Shown here piece after piece: positions 38,627-48,084 of a stretch of DNA of 64,000 bases. The stretch lies in NCBI RefSeq assembly GCF_947259545.1, contig NZ_CAMYMK010000011.1, positions 310,001 to 374,000 on the forward strand, read 5' to 3'. A model generated the notes under the pieces. The model searched no databases and was not told the DNA's origin. It saw nothing but the letters and a program-made list of their open reading frames with translations. The position numbers and the translations under genes were made by a program. Numbering within the stretch: the first letter of the stretch is position 1; each line of letters opens with the position of its first letter. The DNA is from an uncultured Marinobacter sp. (GTDB lineage Bacteria > Pseudomonadota > Gammaproteobacteria > Pseudomonadales > Oleiphilaceae).

Positions 38627-41600
38627 ATGGTCAATATTAAAAAAACATCGCTCCTGGCGGTTGTTGCAGGAAGTACCGCGCTTGCGGGATGCCTCGACAG
38701 TGGCGGCCAGACCAATAAAAACGCCAATCCGATCTACGAGATCGACAACCCGAATCACCCTAGCGACGGCACCAAACCCATTTTCCGGCCGCTGGACACC
38801 GCATTCCCGCTGCCCAGTGATCCACTGTTTTTCCTGAACCCGGAAAACGACGGTACCATGTTGAACGGTACCGATCCCGCGAACCCGGTTACTACCGGTC
38901 TTGGCTTTGTCGATGGCAACTCCATCCTCGCGCCATTCGACGTTAAAATCAGTGACAGCCTGGATCCGAACCAGACACTGGACGCCCGCGCCTTTGTTGA
39001 AATAGACGGCGAAGTGGTTCCAAATCCGGACCAGAACGTGTTCGTGCTGGAACTCGAGTACCCCACAGGCGACAGCGTCTTCCAACAACAGCGTGAAGTG
39101 GGTGGCGTTGTCGACGCCGAGAAGTATCGCCACGCCAAACGCCTGGAGGAACAGGGTGATACGGCAGGCGCCGATGCGCTCTACCAGGAACTGCTGGAGC
39201 AGCGCTTCCGCATCGAGATTATTACCGTTGACGCAAACGGCCCAGCCGGTGCCGCGGGCGGTTCAGCCAACAACGCTATCCGCATCCTGCCGATTAAACC
39301 TCTGAATCCGAAAACCAAGTACGCCGTGGTTCTGAGTAACGACATCGTGGACAAGGATGGCGAGCCGCTGGTACAGGAGCTGCGTTTCGAAACCGCCTCC
39401 AACCCGGAGTATGTTCTCAGCAACCCGGCCCTGCAGCCATTCCGGGATTCCCTGCTGCCGGCGCGGGCTTTCGGCTCAGACTTTTTTGACTTCAAACGCG
39501 AGGCCCTCACTGACCTGGGTCGGAGTGCCGCCGGCATTCCCACGTTTGATGACGTCACGTTCGCCATCAGCTTCACCACCACAGCAGTGGAAGACGTGCT
39601 CCTGGCCAATGCCGCACCAGCCGCCTGGTTCCGCAACCACCTGCTCATTGATCGCAAGCAGACCGTCCTGAACGCTCTGATTGCCGGAGACTTCAACCTC
39701 TCCGACCAGCCGATTGGTGATGCATCCAGCGAAGACCAGCAGATTAACTCGCGCATCTTCGAGTTGCTGACCGACGAATCCTACCGCCTGTATGACGCAG
39801 GTCTCGCCGGCATACTGACTGAGGCCAACGCAAACGGCATGGCTGTTGCGTATGGCGATCTGGTGGCCTCCGAGGACGATGACCGCAGGCTGGCGTTTAT
39901 TCTGCAGGATACTGCGACCCAGGCTGTGGAAGATGTGGTTGATGTTTCCGCCCAGGCAGATCAACTGGCCGCTGATGCATCGAGCATACTGGACATTCCG
40001 GCGGCCTATGATCCGGCGTCCGGCGAGCCTTCCCCGGTGCGGTTTTTCAGCCAGAAGGACGGTGTCGAAGTTAACCCCGCGCTGCAACAAACTGCAGTTG
40101 ACCTCGGGATAACAGAGCTTAATGTAAACGTACAGATCTACGAGGGCGAAATTTCACTGCCGTATTACCAGCAATTGCCGGACGGCACTGATGGCAGTCC
40201 GCTGCAGAGCGGCTCCTGGCTCCCGGCGGATTTCAGCGCAAATCCGGATCTGCCCCAGGCCAAATCCGACCGGGTAAGTTACCGCTTCCCGTTCATCCAG
40301 AAACAGGCCGACACCAAAATCCCCATTATCGTCGGTACGCCAGACGAGGATTTTGGCCCTCCCCCTCAGGATGAGGGATACCCTGTCATCATCTATCAGC
40401 ACGCTGCCACTCAGGATCGTTCCGCGACCCTGCCCATGGCGACTGCGGCGGCACTACTCTGCCTCGCCGATAGTGAAACACCTACAAACAGCAATAACTG
40501 CTTCATCACTGTGGGCATCGACATGCCCCTGAACGGTGTATTCGGCGAAGCTGCCACCAGCGCGCGGGACGAAAATGATCCTGAAACCACCCCCGGCATG
40601 GTGGAAATTTCCCAGCAGCCAGGCGCCTCCGATGATGCCACCGAAAGGCACTTTGGTTTCACCGCCAATGACGACATGGAGGCGGTGACCAGAGATCAGG
40701 TGGAGGCCCCGGAATCCGGCAGCCTGTTCCTGAACTTCACCAACTACGCCAACACCCGGGACAACATGCGCCAGGGCGCACTGGACCTGTTGAACATCAA
40801 CGCCTTGCTCCCGGCCATTGAAGACGCTATCAACCAGTGTCAGACCAATGGTGACTGCGCTAACGGCATTGAAATGAACACCGACCGGGTATACTTCATC
40901 AGCCATTCCCTGAGTGGCATGGGCGGTGTGCCTTATCCGGTCATCAACAACCTGGCCGCACAGGATAACCCGGATCTGAACCCGATCCTGGCATCCGTGA
41001 TGTTCAACACCGGTGGTCAGTTCTCCCGTCTGGCGGAGAATTCCCGCGAGACCATTACCCCAGCGCTCCTGCCAGGGCTTGACGCTGCTTCTGACGGCCT
41101 GCTTGCCCAAGGCCGGACCGAACTGAACATTTATTTCAATGTGTTCCAGGCTCTGCTGGATTCCACTGACCCGGTGGCTTTCGCACCGCTGTTTGAGGAA
41201 AGCGGCAATGAAGCCACGCTGCTGACCTCCATCGTCGGAATCGAAGGTGATGCTGATCGTCCATCCGACGGCACCATCCCCAACGCAGCTGACGACCAAC
41301 TGTACGACCAGGGACCGCTGCAACTGGTCACGGATACCGGCTTTGAGATCAACAGCCTGCCTGCGCCTCTGGCTGGCACCGACCCCATGGCCCGTTTCAT
41401 GGGTGCAGTCAGCATTGATAACGGCGACGGCACCGATGACGGCACCCGTCCTGTGATCACCCGCTACCTCGAAGGCTCACACGGTAACCCGATCTCCGCC
41501 GGCCAGAAGGGGGTTGACCCGTTCAGCTCCAGTGCAGTGTTTGACGAAATGGCCGCGCAAATGGTGGCGCTGTTCCGCAGCCGTATTGATGCAAACACCG

Positions 41601-41779
41601 CATTCATTGTGGATGTGACTAACCCCTGCGTGGTCAAAGACGTTGGCAATCGTCCCGGCGATCCCGAGTGCGACGGCGCCACTGACGGTGGTGCCGCGCC
41701 TGACAGCGGCGACGGATCCGGTGGTGGCGACGGCGGCGGTGGCGGCCTCCTTGATGGTGGCCTCGGAGGCCTGCTGTAA
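38627..41779 (+). CDS. Pla-1/cef (VolA-like) family lipase lipoprotein
   Basis: A 1050-residue lipoprotein (lipobox ALAGC, Cys22). The N-terminal part fits the bacterial virulence-factor lipase domain: 'TAFPLPSDPLFFLNPENDGT', then 'KPLNPKTKYAVVLSNDIVD'. A hydrolase half follows, with 'GYPVIIYQHAATQDRSATLP'. The nucleophile elbow reads S-H-S761-L-S instead of G-H-S-L-G. The C-terminus is a glycine-rich tail. Family members such as VolA release fatty acids from lysophospholipids at the outer membrane; activity here is not certain given the altered elbow. It is the first of three genes with DUF1302 and DUF1329. Confidence 0.8.
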   Translation: MVNIKKTSLLAVVAGSTALAGCLDSGGQTNKNANPIYEIDNPNHPSDGTKPIFRPLDTAFPLPSDPLFFLNPENDGTMLNGTDPANPVTTGLGFVDGNSILAPFDVKISDSLDPNQTLDARAFVEIDGEVVPNPDQNVFVLELEYPTGDSVFQQQREVGGVVDAEKYRHAKRLEEQGDTAGADALYQELLEQRFRIEIITVDANGPAGAAGGSANNAIRILPIKPLNPKTKYAVVLSNDIVDKDGEPLVQELRFETASNPEYVLSNPALQPFRDSLLPARAFGSDFFDFKREALTDLGRSAAGIPTFDDVTFAISFTTTAVEDVLLANAAPAAWFRNHLLIDRKQTVLNALIAGDFNLSDQPIGDASSEDQQINSRIFELLTDESYRLYDAGLAGILTEANANGMAVAYGDLVASEDDDRRLAFILQDTATQAVEDVVDVSAQADQLAADASSILDIPAAYDPASGEPSPVRFFSQKDGVEVNPALQQTAVDLGITELNVNVQIYEGEISLPYYQQLPDGTDGSPLQSGSWLPADFSANPDLPQAKSDRVSYRFPFIQKQADTKIPIIVGTPDEDFGPPPQDEGYPVIIYQHAATQDRSATLPMATAAALLCLADSETPTNSNNCFITVGIDMPLNGVFGEAATSARDENDPETTPGMVEISQQPGASDDATERHFGFTANDDMEAVTRDQVEAPESGSLFLNFTNYANTRDNMRQGALDLLNINALLPAIEDAINQCQTNGDCANGIEMNTDRVYFISHSLSGMGGVPYPVINNLAAQDNPDLNPILASVMFNTGGQFSRLAENSRETITPALLPGLDAASDGLLAQGRTELNIYFNVFQALLDSTDPVAFAPLFEESGNEATLLTSIVGIEGDADRPSDGTIPNAADDQLYDQGPLQLVTDTGFEINSLPAPLAGTDPMARFMGAVSIDNGDGTDDGTRPVITRYLEGSHGNPISAGQKGVDPFSSSAVFDEMAAQMVALFRSRIDANTAFIVDVTNPCVVKDVGNRPGDPECDGATDGGAAPDSGDGSGGGDGGGGGLLDGGLGGLL

Positions 41780-41804
41780 CCGGTCACACCGCAACGTCTA
41801 CTCC

Positions 41805-41834
41805 GGGACCCGCAAGACAGTTATTGCGGGTCCC
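41805..41834 (+). other. Intercistronic hairpin between the lipase and DUF1302 genes
   Basis: GGGACCCGCAA (41805-41815) and TTGCGGGTCCC (41824-41834) form a perfect 11-bp stem with an 8-base loop. No T run follows, so it is more likely an RNA-stability or attenuation element than a simple terminator. Confidence 0.75.
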
Positions 41835-41862
41835 CAAGAACAAAAGAATTGGAGCAGTAGAA

Positions 41863-43770
41863 ATGACAACAACAAATACTTCCAGGTTTTCCCGAACACG
41901 GTTATCGCTGGCAACAGCCGCACTGTCCGTAATGGCCTCAGCCCCGGCCTCTGCCTTCAACTTCGATGTCTACGGCATCGATGCTTCTTTCAGCACAAAG
42001 CTGACCGCGGGCATTGGCGTCCGTCTGGAGGATCAGGACCCGGATCTGATCTCACAGGGCAACCTGGGACCGGAATTCGCCTACAGCGACACCGGCGCTT
42101 CGTCCAACAACTTTGACGACGGCAACCTGAATTTCGAAAAAGGCGATCCCTACTCGCAAATCCTGCGTGGCCGATCCGAGCTGTTTCTCGACTACAGTCC
42201 CGACAGTGACTACCTGACCCGTATCGGCGCTCTTGTACGCGGCAGCTATTACTACGACTTTGAGCTCAAGGACAACGAGCGTGCAGTGGACCCGGTAGGC
42301 CAACAACGCACACTCAACCCGGAAGCAAAAGACAATGCTGCTGGCGCAGACCTTCTGGACGCCTACATCTTCTCCGACTGGTACGCGGGAAATACTCCGG
42401 TATCAGTGCGCTACGGCCGACAGGTGGTGAGCTGGGGTGAGAGCACGTTTATCCTCGGCGGCATCAATGCCACCAACCCCATTGACGTGCCCGCGTTCCG
42501 GACCCCGGGCGCAGAGCTGAAAGACGTTCTGTTACCGGTCAATATGCTCTATACCTCTGTCGGCCTCACGCCCGAGATCAACGTGGAAGCCTACGTACAG
42601 ACCGAGTGGGAGCCGTTCAAGATTGATGACTGCGGCACCTTCTTCTCTTCCGCTGACGTGGCGGCCGACGGCTGTGGCCCAGTGCTCCTGGCAGGTCAGG
42701 TACCCGACTCACAAGCCTTCGAAGAAGGCTTCCTGGCACCCCGCCGGGGTGACGTAGAGCCCGGCGACAAGGATCAGTTCGGTGCTGCGGTTCGCTGGTT
42801 CGTGCCCGCACTCGATTCTGAACTGGGTTTCTATTACATCCGCTACCATAGCCGCTTGCCCTACATCAGCGGTGTGGTTAACAATCCGGAAAGCCCGGAA
42901 GCAAACCAGATCAATGATCCCGATGAACCGTTCACCCGGTTCCCGAGCTATTTCATTGATTACCCCAAGGGCATCGACCTGTACGGCATCAGCATCAATA
43001 CGACGCTGCCAACCGGCACCTCACTGGGCGCCGAGTACAGCTTCCGCCCCAACATGCCCATCCAGTGGAATACCTTTGAGCTGATCTACGGTGGACTGCA
43101 ACAGCGTGGTCCGGATGGTCAGGTCGTTAGCAAGCTGGAACAGCGTGTGCAGGATAACAGCCCCGGGTTCAACTACGCCGGCAAGGCGATTGATGGTTAC
43201 GACCGCTACAACGTGTCCCAGGCTCAGGCAACCCTCATCCACTTCATTGACCGGGTACTGGGTGCGGCGCGGTTCATCATCGTCGCTGAGGCTGGCGCCA
43301 CCTATGTACACGAACTGCCCGACAAGAGCGAAGCCCGCTATGGTCGGTCCGGTATTTACGGGGTAGGCCCGGTACCGCTGGATGGTGATTCCTTCTCCGG
43401 CGACTTCTGTAGCGAAGGCCCGGGGGATGAGACCACAAGGCTGAACATCAATCCGACCAACTGCGGCGCGGATGGTTTCACCACGTCCTTTTCCTGGGGC
43501 TATCGCGCACTGTTCGCGCTGGATTACTCCAACGCAATTGCCGGCATCAACCTGCTGCCCAAGCTGTTCATTACCCATGACGTGAAGGGCTATGCCCCGG
43601 ACCCCGGCGGCAACTTCAACGAGGGTAACAAGTCGGTCAGCCTTGGTCTGGACGCCAACTACCAGAACAAATACTCCGGCTCGATCAGCTACACGAACTA
43701 TTTCGGTGGTGACTACAACGTCATTGAAGACCGGGATTTCGTTTCAGCCAGTATTTCCTACTCATTCTGA
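41863..43770 (+). CDS. DUF1302 outer-membrane protein
   Basis: About 635 residues with a signal peptide (MTTTNTSRFSRTRLSLATAA, ending ASA) and a beta-rich body of the DUF1302 family, ending in the aromatic 'SISYSF' typical of an outer-membrane barrel. DUF1302 proteins are often encoded beside DUF1329 proteins and are linked with uptake or handling of hydrophobic compounds; no exact role is established. The ATG at 41863 has GGAG 8 bases upstream. It is separated from the lipase gene by a hairpin and from the DUF1329 gene by 31 bp. Confidence 0.88.
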   Translation: MTTTNTSRFSRTRLSLATAALSVMASAPASAFNFDVYGIDASFSTKLTAGIGVRLEDQDPDLISQGNLGPEFAYSDTGASSNNFDDGNLNFEKGDPYSQILRGRSELFLDYSPDSDYLTRIGALVRGSYYYDFELKDNERAVDPVGQQRTLNPEAKDNAAGADLLDAYIFSDWYAGNTPVSVRYGRQVVSWGESTFILGGINATNPIDVPAFRTPGAELKDVLLPVNMLYTSVGLTPEINVEAYVQTEWEPFKIDDCGTFFSSADVAADGCGPVLLAGQVPDSQAFEEGFLAPRRGDVEPGDKDQFGAAVRWFVPALDSELGFYYIRYHSRLPYISGVVNNPESPEANQINDPDEPFTRFPSYFIDYPKGIDLYGISINTTLPTGTSLGAEYSFRPNMPIQWNTFELIYGGLQQRGPDGQVVSKLEQRVQDNSPGFNYAGKAIDGYDRYNVSQAQATLIHFIDRVLGAARFIIVAEAGATYVHELPDKSEARYGRSGIYGVGPVPLDGDSFSGDFCSEGPGDETTRLNINPTNCGADGFTTSFSWGYRALFALDYSNAIAGINLLPKLFITHDVKGYAPDPGGNFNEGNKSVSLGLDANYQNKYSGSISYTNYFGGDYNVIEDRDFVSASISYSF

Positions 43771-43801
43771 TTCATAAACGACAATCACAAAGGAGTCACT
43801 T

Positions 43802-45166
43802 GTGAACGCATATAGAAAGCACCTCATCGGTAGCGCCATCGCCGTCTCGATGTTTTCTTCCGGAGCAGCCCTCGCGGCTGTCTCCGCAGAGGAAGCGGCG
43901 AAACTTGGCAACGAACTGACACCTATCGGCGCCGAAAAAGCCGGTAACGGAGATGAAATCCCTGCATGGACGGGTGGACTCACGTCACCTCCGGTCGAGC
44001 AGCCACAGGAAGGCATCTATCCGGATCCGTTCCCGGAAGACGAGCGCCTGTTCGTCATCGACCAGAGTAACGTGGACGAGTACGAGGATCGGCTCTCCCC
44101 GGGTCAGGTGGCTACCATAAAGGCCTACAGCGATTACTTTATTCCGGTTTACCAGACTCGCCGTACCGGTGCCTATCCGGATTTCATGATGGAAAAGGCT
44201 GCGGAGAATGCCACCAAGGTGTCCCTGACGCCCGATGGCAACGGCCTTCAGAACTATCAGACCGGCGTACCCTTTCCGATTCCGAAAAAAGGGGTCGAGG
44301 TCATTTTCAATCACATTACCCGTTACCGCGGTGGTTCCATTATCCGTAATGTTGCCCAGGTAACCCCTCAGGCCAATGGCGACTACAGCCCGGTCAAATT
44401 CACCGAACATCTGACCGACCGAGTGGCACTGGCAGACTACGAGCCGGGCATGGACGAGAATGTGCTGTTCTACTTCAAGCAGGTCATTACCGCCCCATCA
44501 CGCCTCGCCGGTAACGTGTTGCTGGTTCACGAAACTCTGAACCAGGTCAAGGAGCCACGCCGTGCCTGGATCTACAATTCCGGCCAGCGCCGTGTTCGCC
44601 GGGCACCCCAGGTAGCCTACGACGGACCGGGTACCGCCGCCGACGGTCAGCGTACGTCTGACAACCTTGACCTTTATAACGGTGCACCGGACCGCTACAA
44701 CTGGGAGCTGGTTGGCAAAAAGGAAATGTACATCCCGTACAACTCCTACAGACTTGGCGATCAAAGCCTGAGCTACGATGACATCATCCAGCCAGGCCAC
44801 ATCAACCCGGAGCTGACCCGCTACGAACTGCATCGTGTCTGGCATGTGCGTGCCACCTTGAAGGACGGCGAGCGCCATATTTACGCCCAGCGTGATTTCT
44901 ACGTGGATGAGGATTCCTGGCAGATCTCCGTGGTTGACCACTACGATGGCAGGAGTCAGCTCTGGCGTGTTGCCGAGGCGCACATGGTTCAGGGATATGA
45001 CATTGGCGTGCCCAGCTACGCCGCTGAAACCCTGTACGACCTGCTCTCCGGCCGCTACCTGGTTATGGGCCTGACCAACGAAGAGGACGACCCTTACACC
45101 TTTGGTGTAAAAGCCCGCTCCAATGAGTTCACACCCGCTGCGCTGCGCCGGGCCGGGGTTCGTTAA
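43802..45166 (+). CDS. DUF1329 periplasmic/outer-membrane lipoprotein-fold protein
   Basis: A 454-residue DUF1329 protein with a signal peptide ending ALAAVSA. Typical segments are 'LTPIGAEKAGNGDEIPAWTG', 'RRAWIYNSGQRRVRRAPQVA' and 'VWHVRATLKDGERHIYAQR'. The fold is related to LolB-like lipid-binding proteins. Paired with DUF1302 it may carry a hydrophobic molecule across the periplasm (inference). The GTG start has AAGGAG 7 bases before it. A strong terminator ends the three-gene unit. Confidence 0.9.
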   Translation: MNAYRKHLIGSAIAVSMFSSGAALAAVSAEEAAKLGNELTPIGAEKAGNGDEIPAWTGGLTSPPVEQPQEGIYPDPFPEDERLFVIDQSNVDEYEDRLSPGQVATIKAYSDYFIPVYQTRRTGAYPDFMMEKAAENATKVSLTPDGNGLQNYQTGVPFPIPKKGVEVIFNHITRYRGGSIIRNVAQVTPQANGDYSPVKFTEHLTDRVALADYEPGMDENVLFYFKQVITAPSRLAGNVLLVHETLNQVKEPRRAWIYNSGQRRVRRAPQVAYDGPGTAADGQRTSDNLDLYNGAPDRYNWELVGKKEMYIPYNSYRLGDQSLSYDDIIQPGHINPELTRYELHRVWHVRATLKDGERHIYAQRDFYVDEDSWQISVVDHYDGRSQLWRVAEAHMVQGYDIGVPSYAAETLYDLLSGRYLVMGLTNEEDDPYTFGVKARSNEFTPAALRRAGVR

Positions 45167-45202
45167 CCGCAAAGCTCTCGGGATTTCCCGACCGCGGTAA
45201 GT

Positions 45203-45235
45203 AGAAAACCCGCTTCGAACCGAAGCGGGTTTTCT
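45203..45235. terminator. Rho-independent terminator after the DUF1329 gene
   Basis: A perfect 15-bp stem (45203-45217 and 45221-45235) with a 3-base loop has a GC core and a TTTT stretch in the descending arm. It lies 36 bp after the DUF1329 stop codon. Confidence 0.9.
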
Positions 45236-45293
45236 GTATTCTGAACCTGGTTCGGATAATAAGCCGCGTTCAGGATAGCTCCATGGGTTTCAT

Positions 45294-47420
45294 ATGACAG
45301 ACAAATCCAGCAATGAACAGGATATCGTCGGCAATCAAGATTCCAGGCTGGCTCTGCTTGCCCGCTATACACCGAATATGGTGATGATCACGGATGAAGC
45401 TGGGTGTTTTGACTGGGTCAACCCGAGTTTCGAGAACTACACCGGCTATATGCTCCAGGACATTCGGGGCAAGCGTGTCGGTGACGTGCTTTTTGGCGAC
45501 GATACCGATCCCGAGACCATAAAACGCATCCGACAGAAGCTGTATGAAAACGAGGCGTTTGAAGCGGACCTGCTTCAATATACTCGTTCCGGATCCCCCT
45601 ACTGGGTACACAGCCATTGTTTTCCGGTTGGACCTGAGCAGGGCGTCAAGCCTGGCTTCATCGCAATCCAGAACAACATTTCAGACCGCAAAAACAGCGA
45701 ACGTGGCCTGAGAATTGCCGCAAGCGTGTTTGATCGTAGCCACGAAGCCATTCTGATTACAGATCACAACAATCGTATCCTGGACGTCAATCCTGCCTTC
45801 TCCCGCATTACCGGTTACAGCCGCAACGAGGTTCTAGGATTGAATCCGTCCATTCTCAGCTCAGGGCGCCATACCCCCGCTTACTATCGATCCATGTGGC
45901 ACACGATAGAGCGAACAGACCACTGGCGTGGTGAAATCTGGAACCGTCGTAAAAACGGGGAAGAGTATGCAGAGCTACTCTCCATCAGCCGGGTGCACCT
46001 GGATCACCCTGGCCAGTTCTACCATGTGGCCGCGTTCTCAGATATCACCGCCCTCAAGAACCACGCGAAGGAACTGAATCGCGCAGCCAATTACGATGTC
46101 CTCACCGGCCTTCCCAACCGGCAGCTGCTTGAGGAACGATTAAGGGCGGCACGATCACACGCAGACCGGCTCCGCCGAGGGCTGTCAATCTGTTATCTGG
46201 ACCTGGATGGATTCAATACCATCAATGAACGCTTCGGCCATGCCGCCGGGGATGAGGCCCTGAAGACCCTGGCTGAACGCCTAACCCAAACGCTGAGAAG
46301 CGGCGATATCATTGCACGCATAGGTGGCGACGAATTTGCCATATTGCTCCATAGTAACGCGAGCGATCATGTCTTTCAGCGCATTCTGGGCACCGTTGGC
46401 GACACACTGACACTGGCAGGGGAATCTATCACCCTGACCGGCAGCCTTGGTGTCACCCATTATCCGGATGACAACAGCGATGCCGAGGGGTTGATTCGTC
46501 ACGCAGACCAGGCCATGTACTCAGCCAAGGAAAAAGGCCGCAATCAAATCCATTTCTTTGACCCACGCCTGGACGAACATCGCCGCAAACGCAGAAGCCA
46601 ACTGATGGACATCGACCGGGCGCTTGAGAATGAAGAGCTGGAGCTTTACTTTCAACCGCAGGTTAACTTGCATGACGGTACCATTACCGGTTACGAAGCA
46701 CTGATCCGCTGGAACCACCCGGAGCTGGGCCTAGTTGCTCCCAAATCGTTCCTGCCGGCCGTGGAGAACAGCCACCTCGAAGTACCGATGGGTCAGTGGG
46801 TCGTCAAAGAGGCCATCCATCAACTCAATCATTGGAGAGAAGCCGGAACAACGCTGTCGGTAAGCATCAATATCAGCGCCCAGCATCTGATGGATAGGAG
46901 TTTCGCGGATTTCATTGAAACCTATCTGCGACTCCACCCCGATCTCGACCCGGGGTTGATCACACTCGAGGTTCTGGAATCGACAGCCCTGGAGGACACT
47001 CAGCGGGCCAGCAACGTGCTCAGTAAATGCCGTTGTCTTGGCCTGCAAGTCGCACTGGACGACTTCGGAACCGGATTCTCGTCGCTGACCTACCTGCGAA
47101 CCCTCCCGGTGGACATGATCAAGATTGACCAGAGCTTTGTCTTTAACATGCTGGAAGATGCCAGTGACCGGGCCATTGTGGAAAGCGTGATCTTCCTTGC
47201 CCAGCGCTTTGCCCATCCAGTGCTGGCGGAAGGCGTTGAAACCATGGCCCACGCCGATGCCCTGAAGCACATGGGTTGTAACTTTGTTCAGGGATACGGC
47301 ATTGCCCGGCCCATGCCAGCCGGCGAAGTTCTGGATTGGACCCGGCAATGGCAGCAACTCCTGGACGAAGAAGGGCCCGACGCCCAGCACAATCCAGCCT
47401 CTAGCTTTGTTCAGCGGTAG
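45294..47420 (+). CDS. PAS-PAS-GGDEF-EAL c-di-GMP enzyme
   Basis: A 708-residue soluble protein: PAS domains at about 15-130 and 140-255, a GGDEF domain at about 260-425 with intact GGDEF and an inhibitory site RSGD, and an EAL domain at about 435-690. The phosphodiesterase residues appear present: EAL in GYEALIRW, NISAQ, the Glu in LEVLES, the DDFGTG loop and EGVE. It could make and break c-di-GMP; the intact EAL suggests real phosphodiesterase activity. It has no membrane segment. It converges on the CbiM-like gene with a 10-bp overlap. Confidence 0.93.
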   Translation: MTDKSSNEQDIVGNQDSRLALLARYTPNMVMITDEAGCFDWVNPSFENYTGYMLQDIRGKRVGDVLFGDDTDPETIKRIRQKLYENEAFEADLLQYTRSGSPYWVHSHCFPVGPEQGVKPGFIAIQNNISDRKNSERGLRIAASVFDRSHEAILITDHNNRILDVNPAFSRITGYSRNEVLGLNPSILSSGRHTPAYYRSMWHTIERTDHWRGEIWNRRKNGEEYAELLSISRVHLDHPGQFYHVAAFSDITALKNHAKELNRAANYDVLTGLPNRQLLEERLRAARSHADRLRRGLSICYLDLDGFNTINERFGHAAGDEALKTLAERLTQTLRSGDIIARIGGDEFAILLHSNASDHVFQRILGTVGDTLTLAGESITLTGSLGVTHYPDDNSDAEGLIRHADQAMYSAKEKGRNQIHFFDPRLDEHRRKRRSQLMDIDRALENEELELYFQPQVNLHDGTITGYEALIRWNHPELGLVAPKSFLPAVENSHLEVPMGQWVVKEAIHQLNHWREAGTTLSVSINISAQHLMDRSFADFIETYLRLHPDLDPGLITLEVLESTALEDTQRASNVLSKCRCLGLQVALDDFGTGFSSLTYLRTLPVDMIKIDQSFVFNMLEDASDRAIVESVIFLAQRFAHPVLAEGVETMAHADALKHMGCNFVQGYGIARPMPAGEVLDWTRQWQQLLDEEGPDAQHNPASSFVQR

Positions 47421-48070
47421 CGTTGCTGCTCCAGGGTGGTTAGCCGGTCTGGGTGAAACACCATCAGCCCGGTCACGAAGACGCCGTTCACGAAGCCTTC
47501 CGGCAACATAATCAGTGGCAGGTACCGGATGTACTCGTGGACCAACTCACGAACCTCATAAACGCCAGCGGTCCACAACATCAGACACATCACCAGGCCG
47601 GCACAAGCCACAGCGATACCCGCACCGAAAAAACCACAGAAAAAGATGTAGGCAAAGAAGTTCCGGAAATTCCGCTGTCGTTCCCACAACATAATGCCGT
47701 GGCTGACCAGCGCCGGCACCATTACTGTCACCAGCCCATTGGCTGCGAACATAGCCAGTGGCTCTCGCCCCGTGATCACCGTGATAACCAGGGCCATCAG
47801 GCCCGCCAGCACCGCCAGCCCCCAACCGAGCATCAGGGTAACGACCGTCATGCCAAATATATGGATAGATAATCCCGGCGAGATACCCGCGCGCAGTTGC
47901 CAGATAAAACCCAGCACCACCGCCGCACCAAAAAACGAATGTTGCAGCGCATTATCCTTGCGGAAACCCCGCCAATCCACATGACGGATGGCCAGCCCCA
48001 GCAACACAATAAACAGAAGACCGGTGATGATTAGCTGAGTAGTCGACAGCAGATTGTCCGTCATGCCCAT
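47411..48070 (-). CDS. CbiM-like energy-coupling factor permease
   Basis: About 219 residues with six or seven membrane helices. 'SPGLSIHIFGMTVVTLMLGW' and the C-terminal 'LIMLPEGFVNGVFVTGLMVF' resemble the CbiM/NikM substrate-capture subunit of cobalt or nickel ECF importers. No CbiN, CbiQ or CbiO partner is adjacent. cobS, a cobalamin gene, is 1.6 kb away on the other strand. The ATG at 48070 is chosen because it follows the cyclase stop by 14 bp; the ATG at 48064 is equally possible. Confidence 0.7.
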   Translation of the reverse strand: MGMTDNLLSTTQLIITGLLFIVLLGLAIRHVDWRGFRKDNALQHSFFGAAVVLGFIWQLRAGISPGLSIHIFGMTVVTLMLGWGLAVLAGLMALVITVITGREPLAMFAANGLVTVMVPALVSHGIMLWERQRNFRNFFAYIFFCGFFGAGIAVACAGLVMCLMLWTAGVYEVRELVHEYIRYLPLIMLPEGFVNGVFVTGLMVFHPDRLTTLEQQRYR

Positions 48071-48084
48071 CGGAGGCCTGCCTC

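Noticed and set aside
40454..41323. 289-codon minus-strand ORF in the lipase-like gene
   Set aside because: Shadow frame without a start signal or family resemblance.
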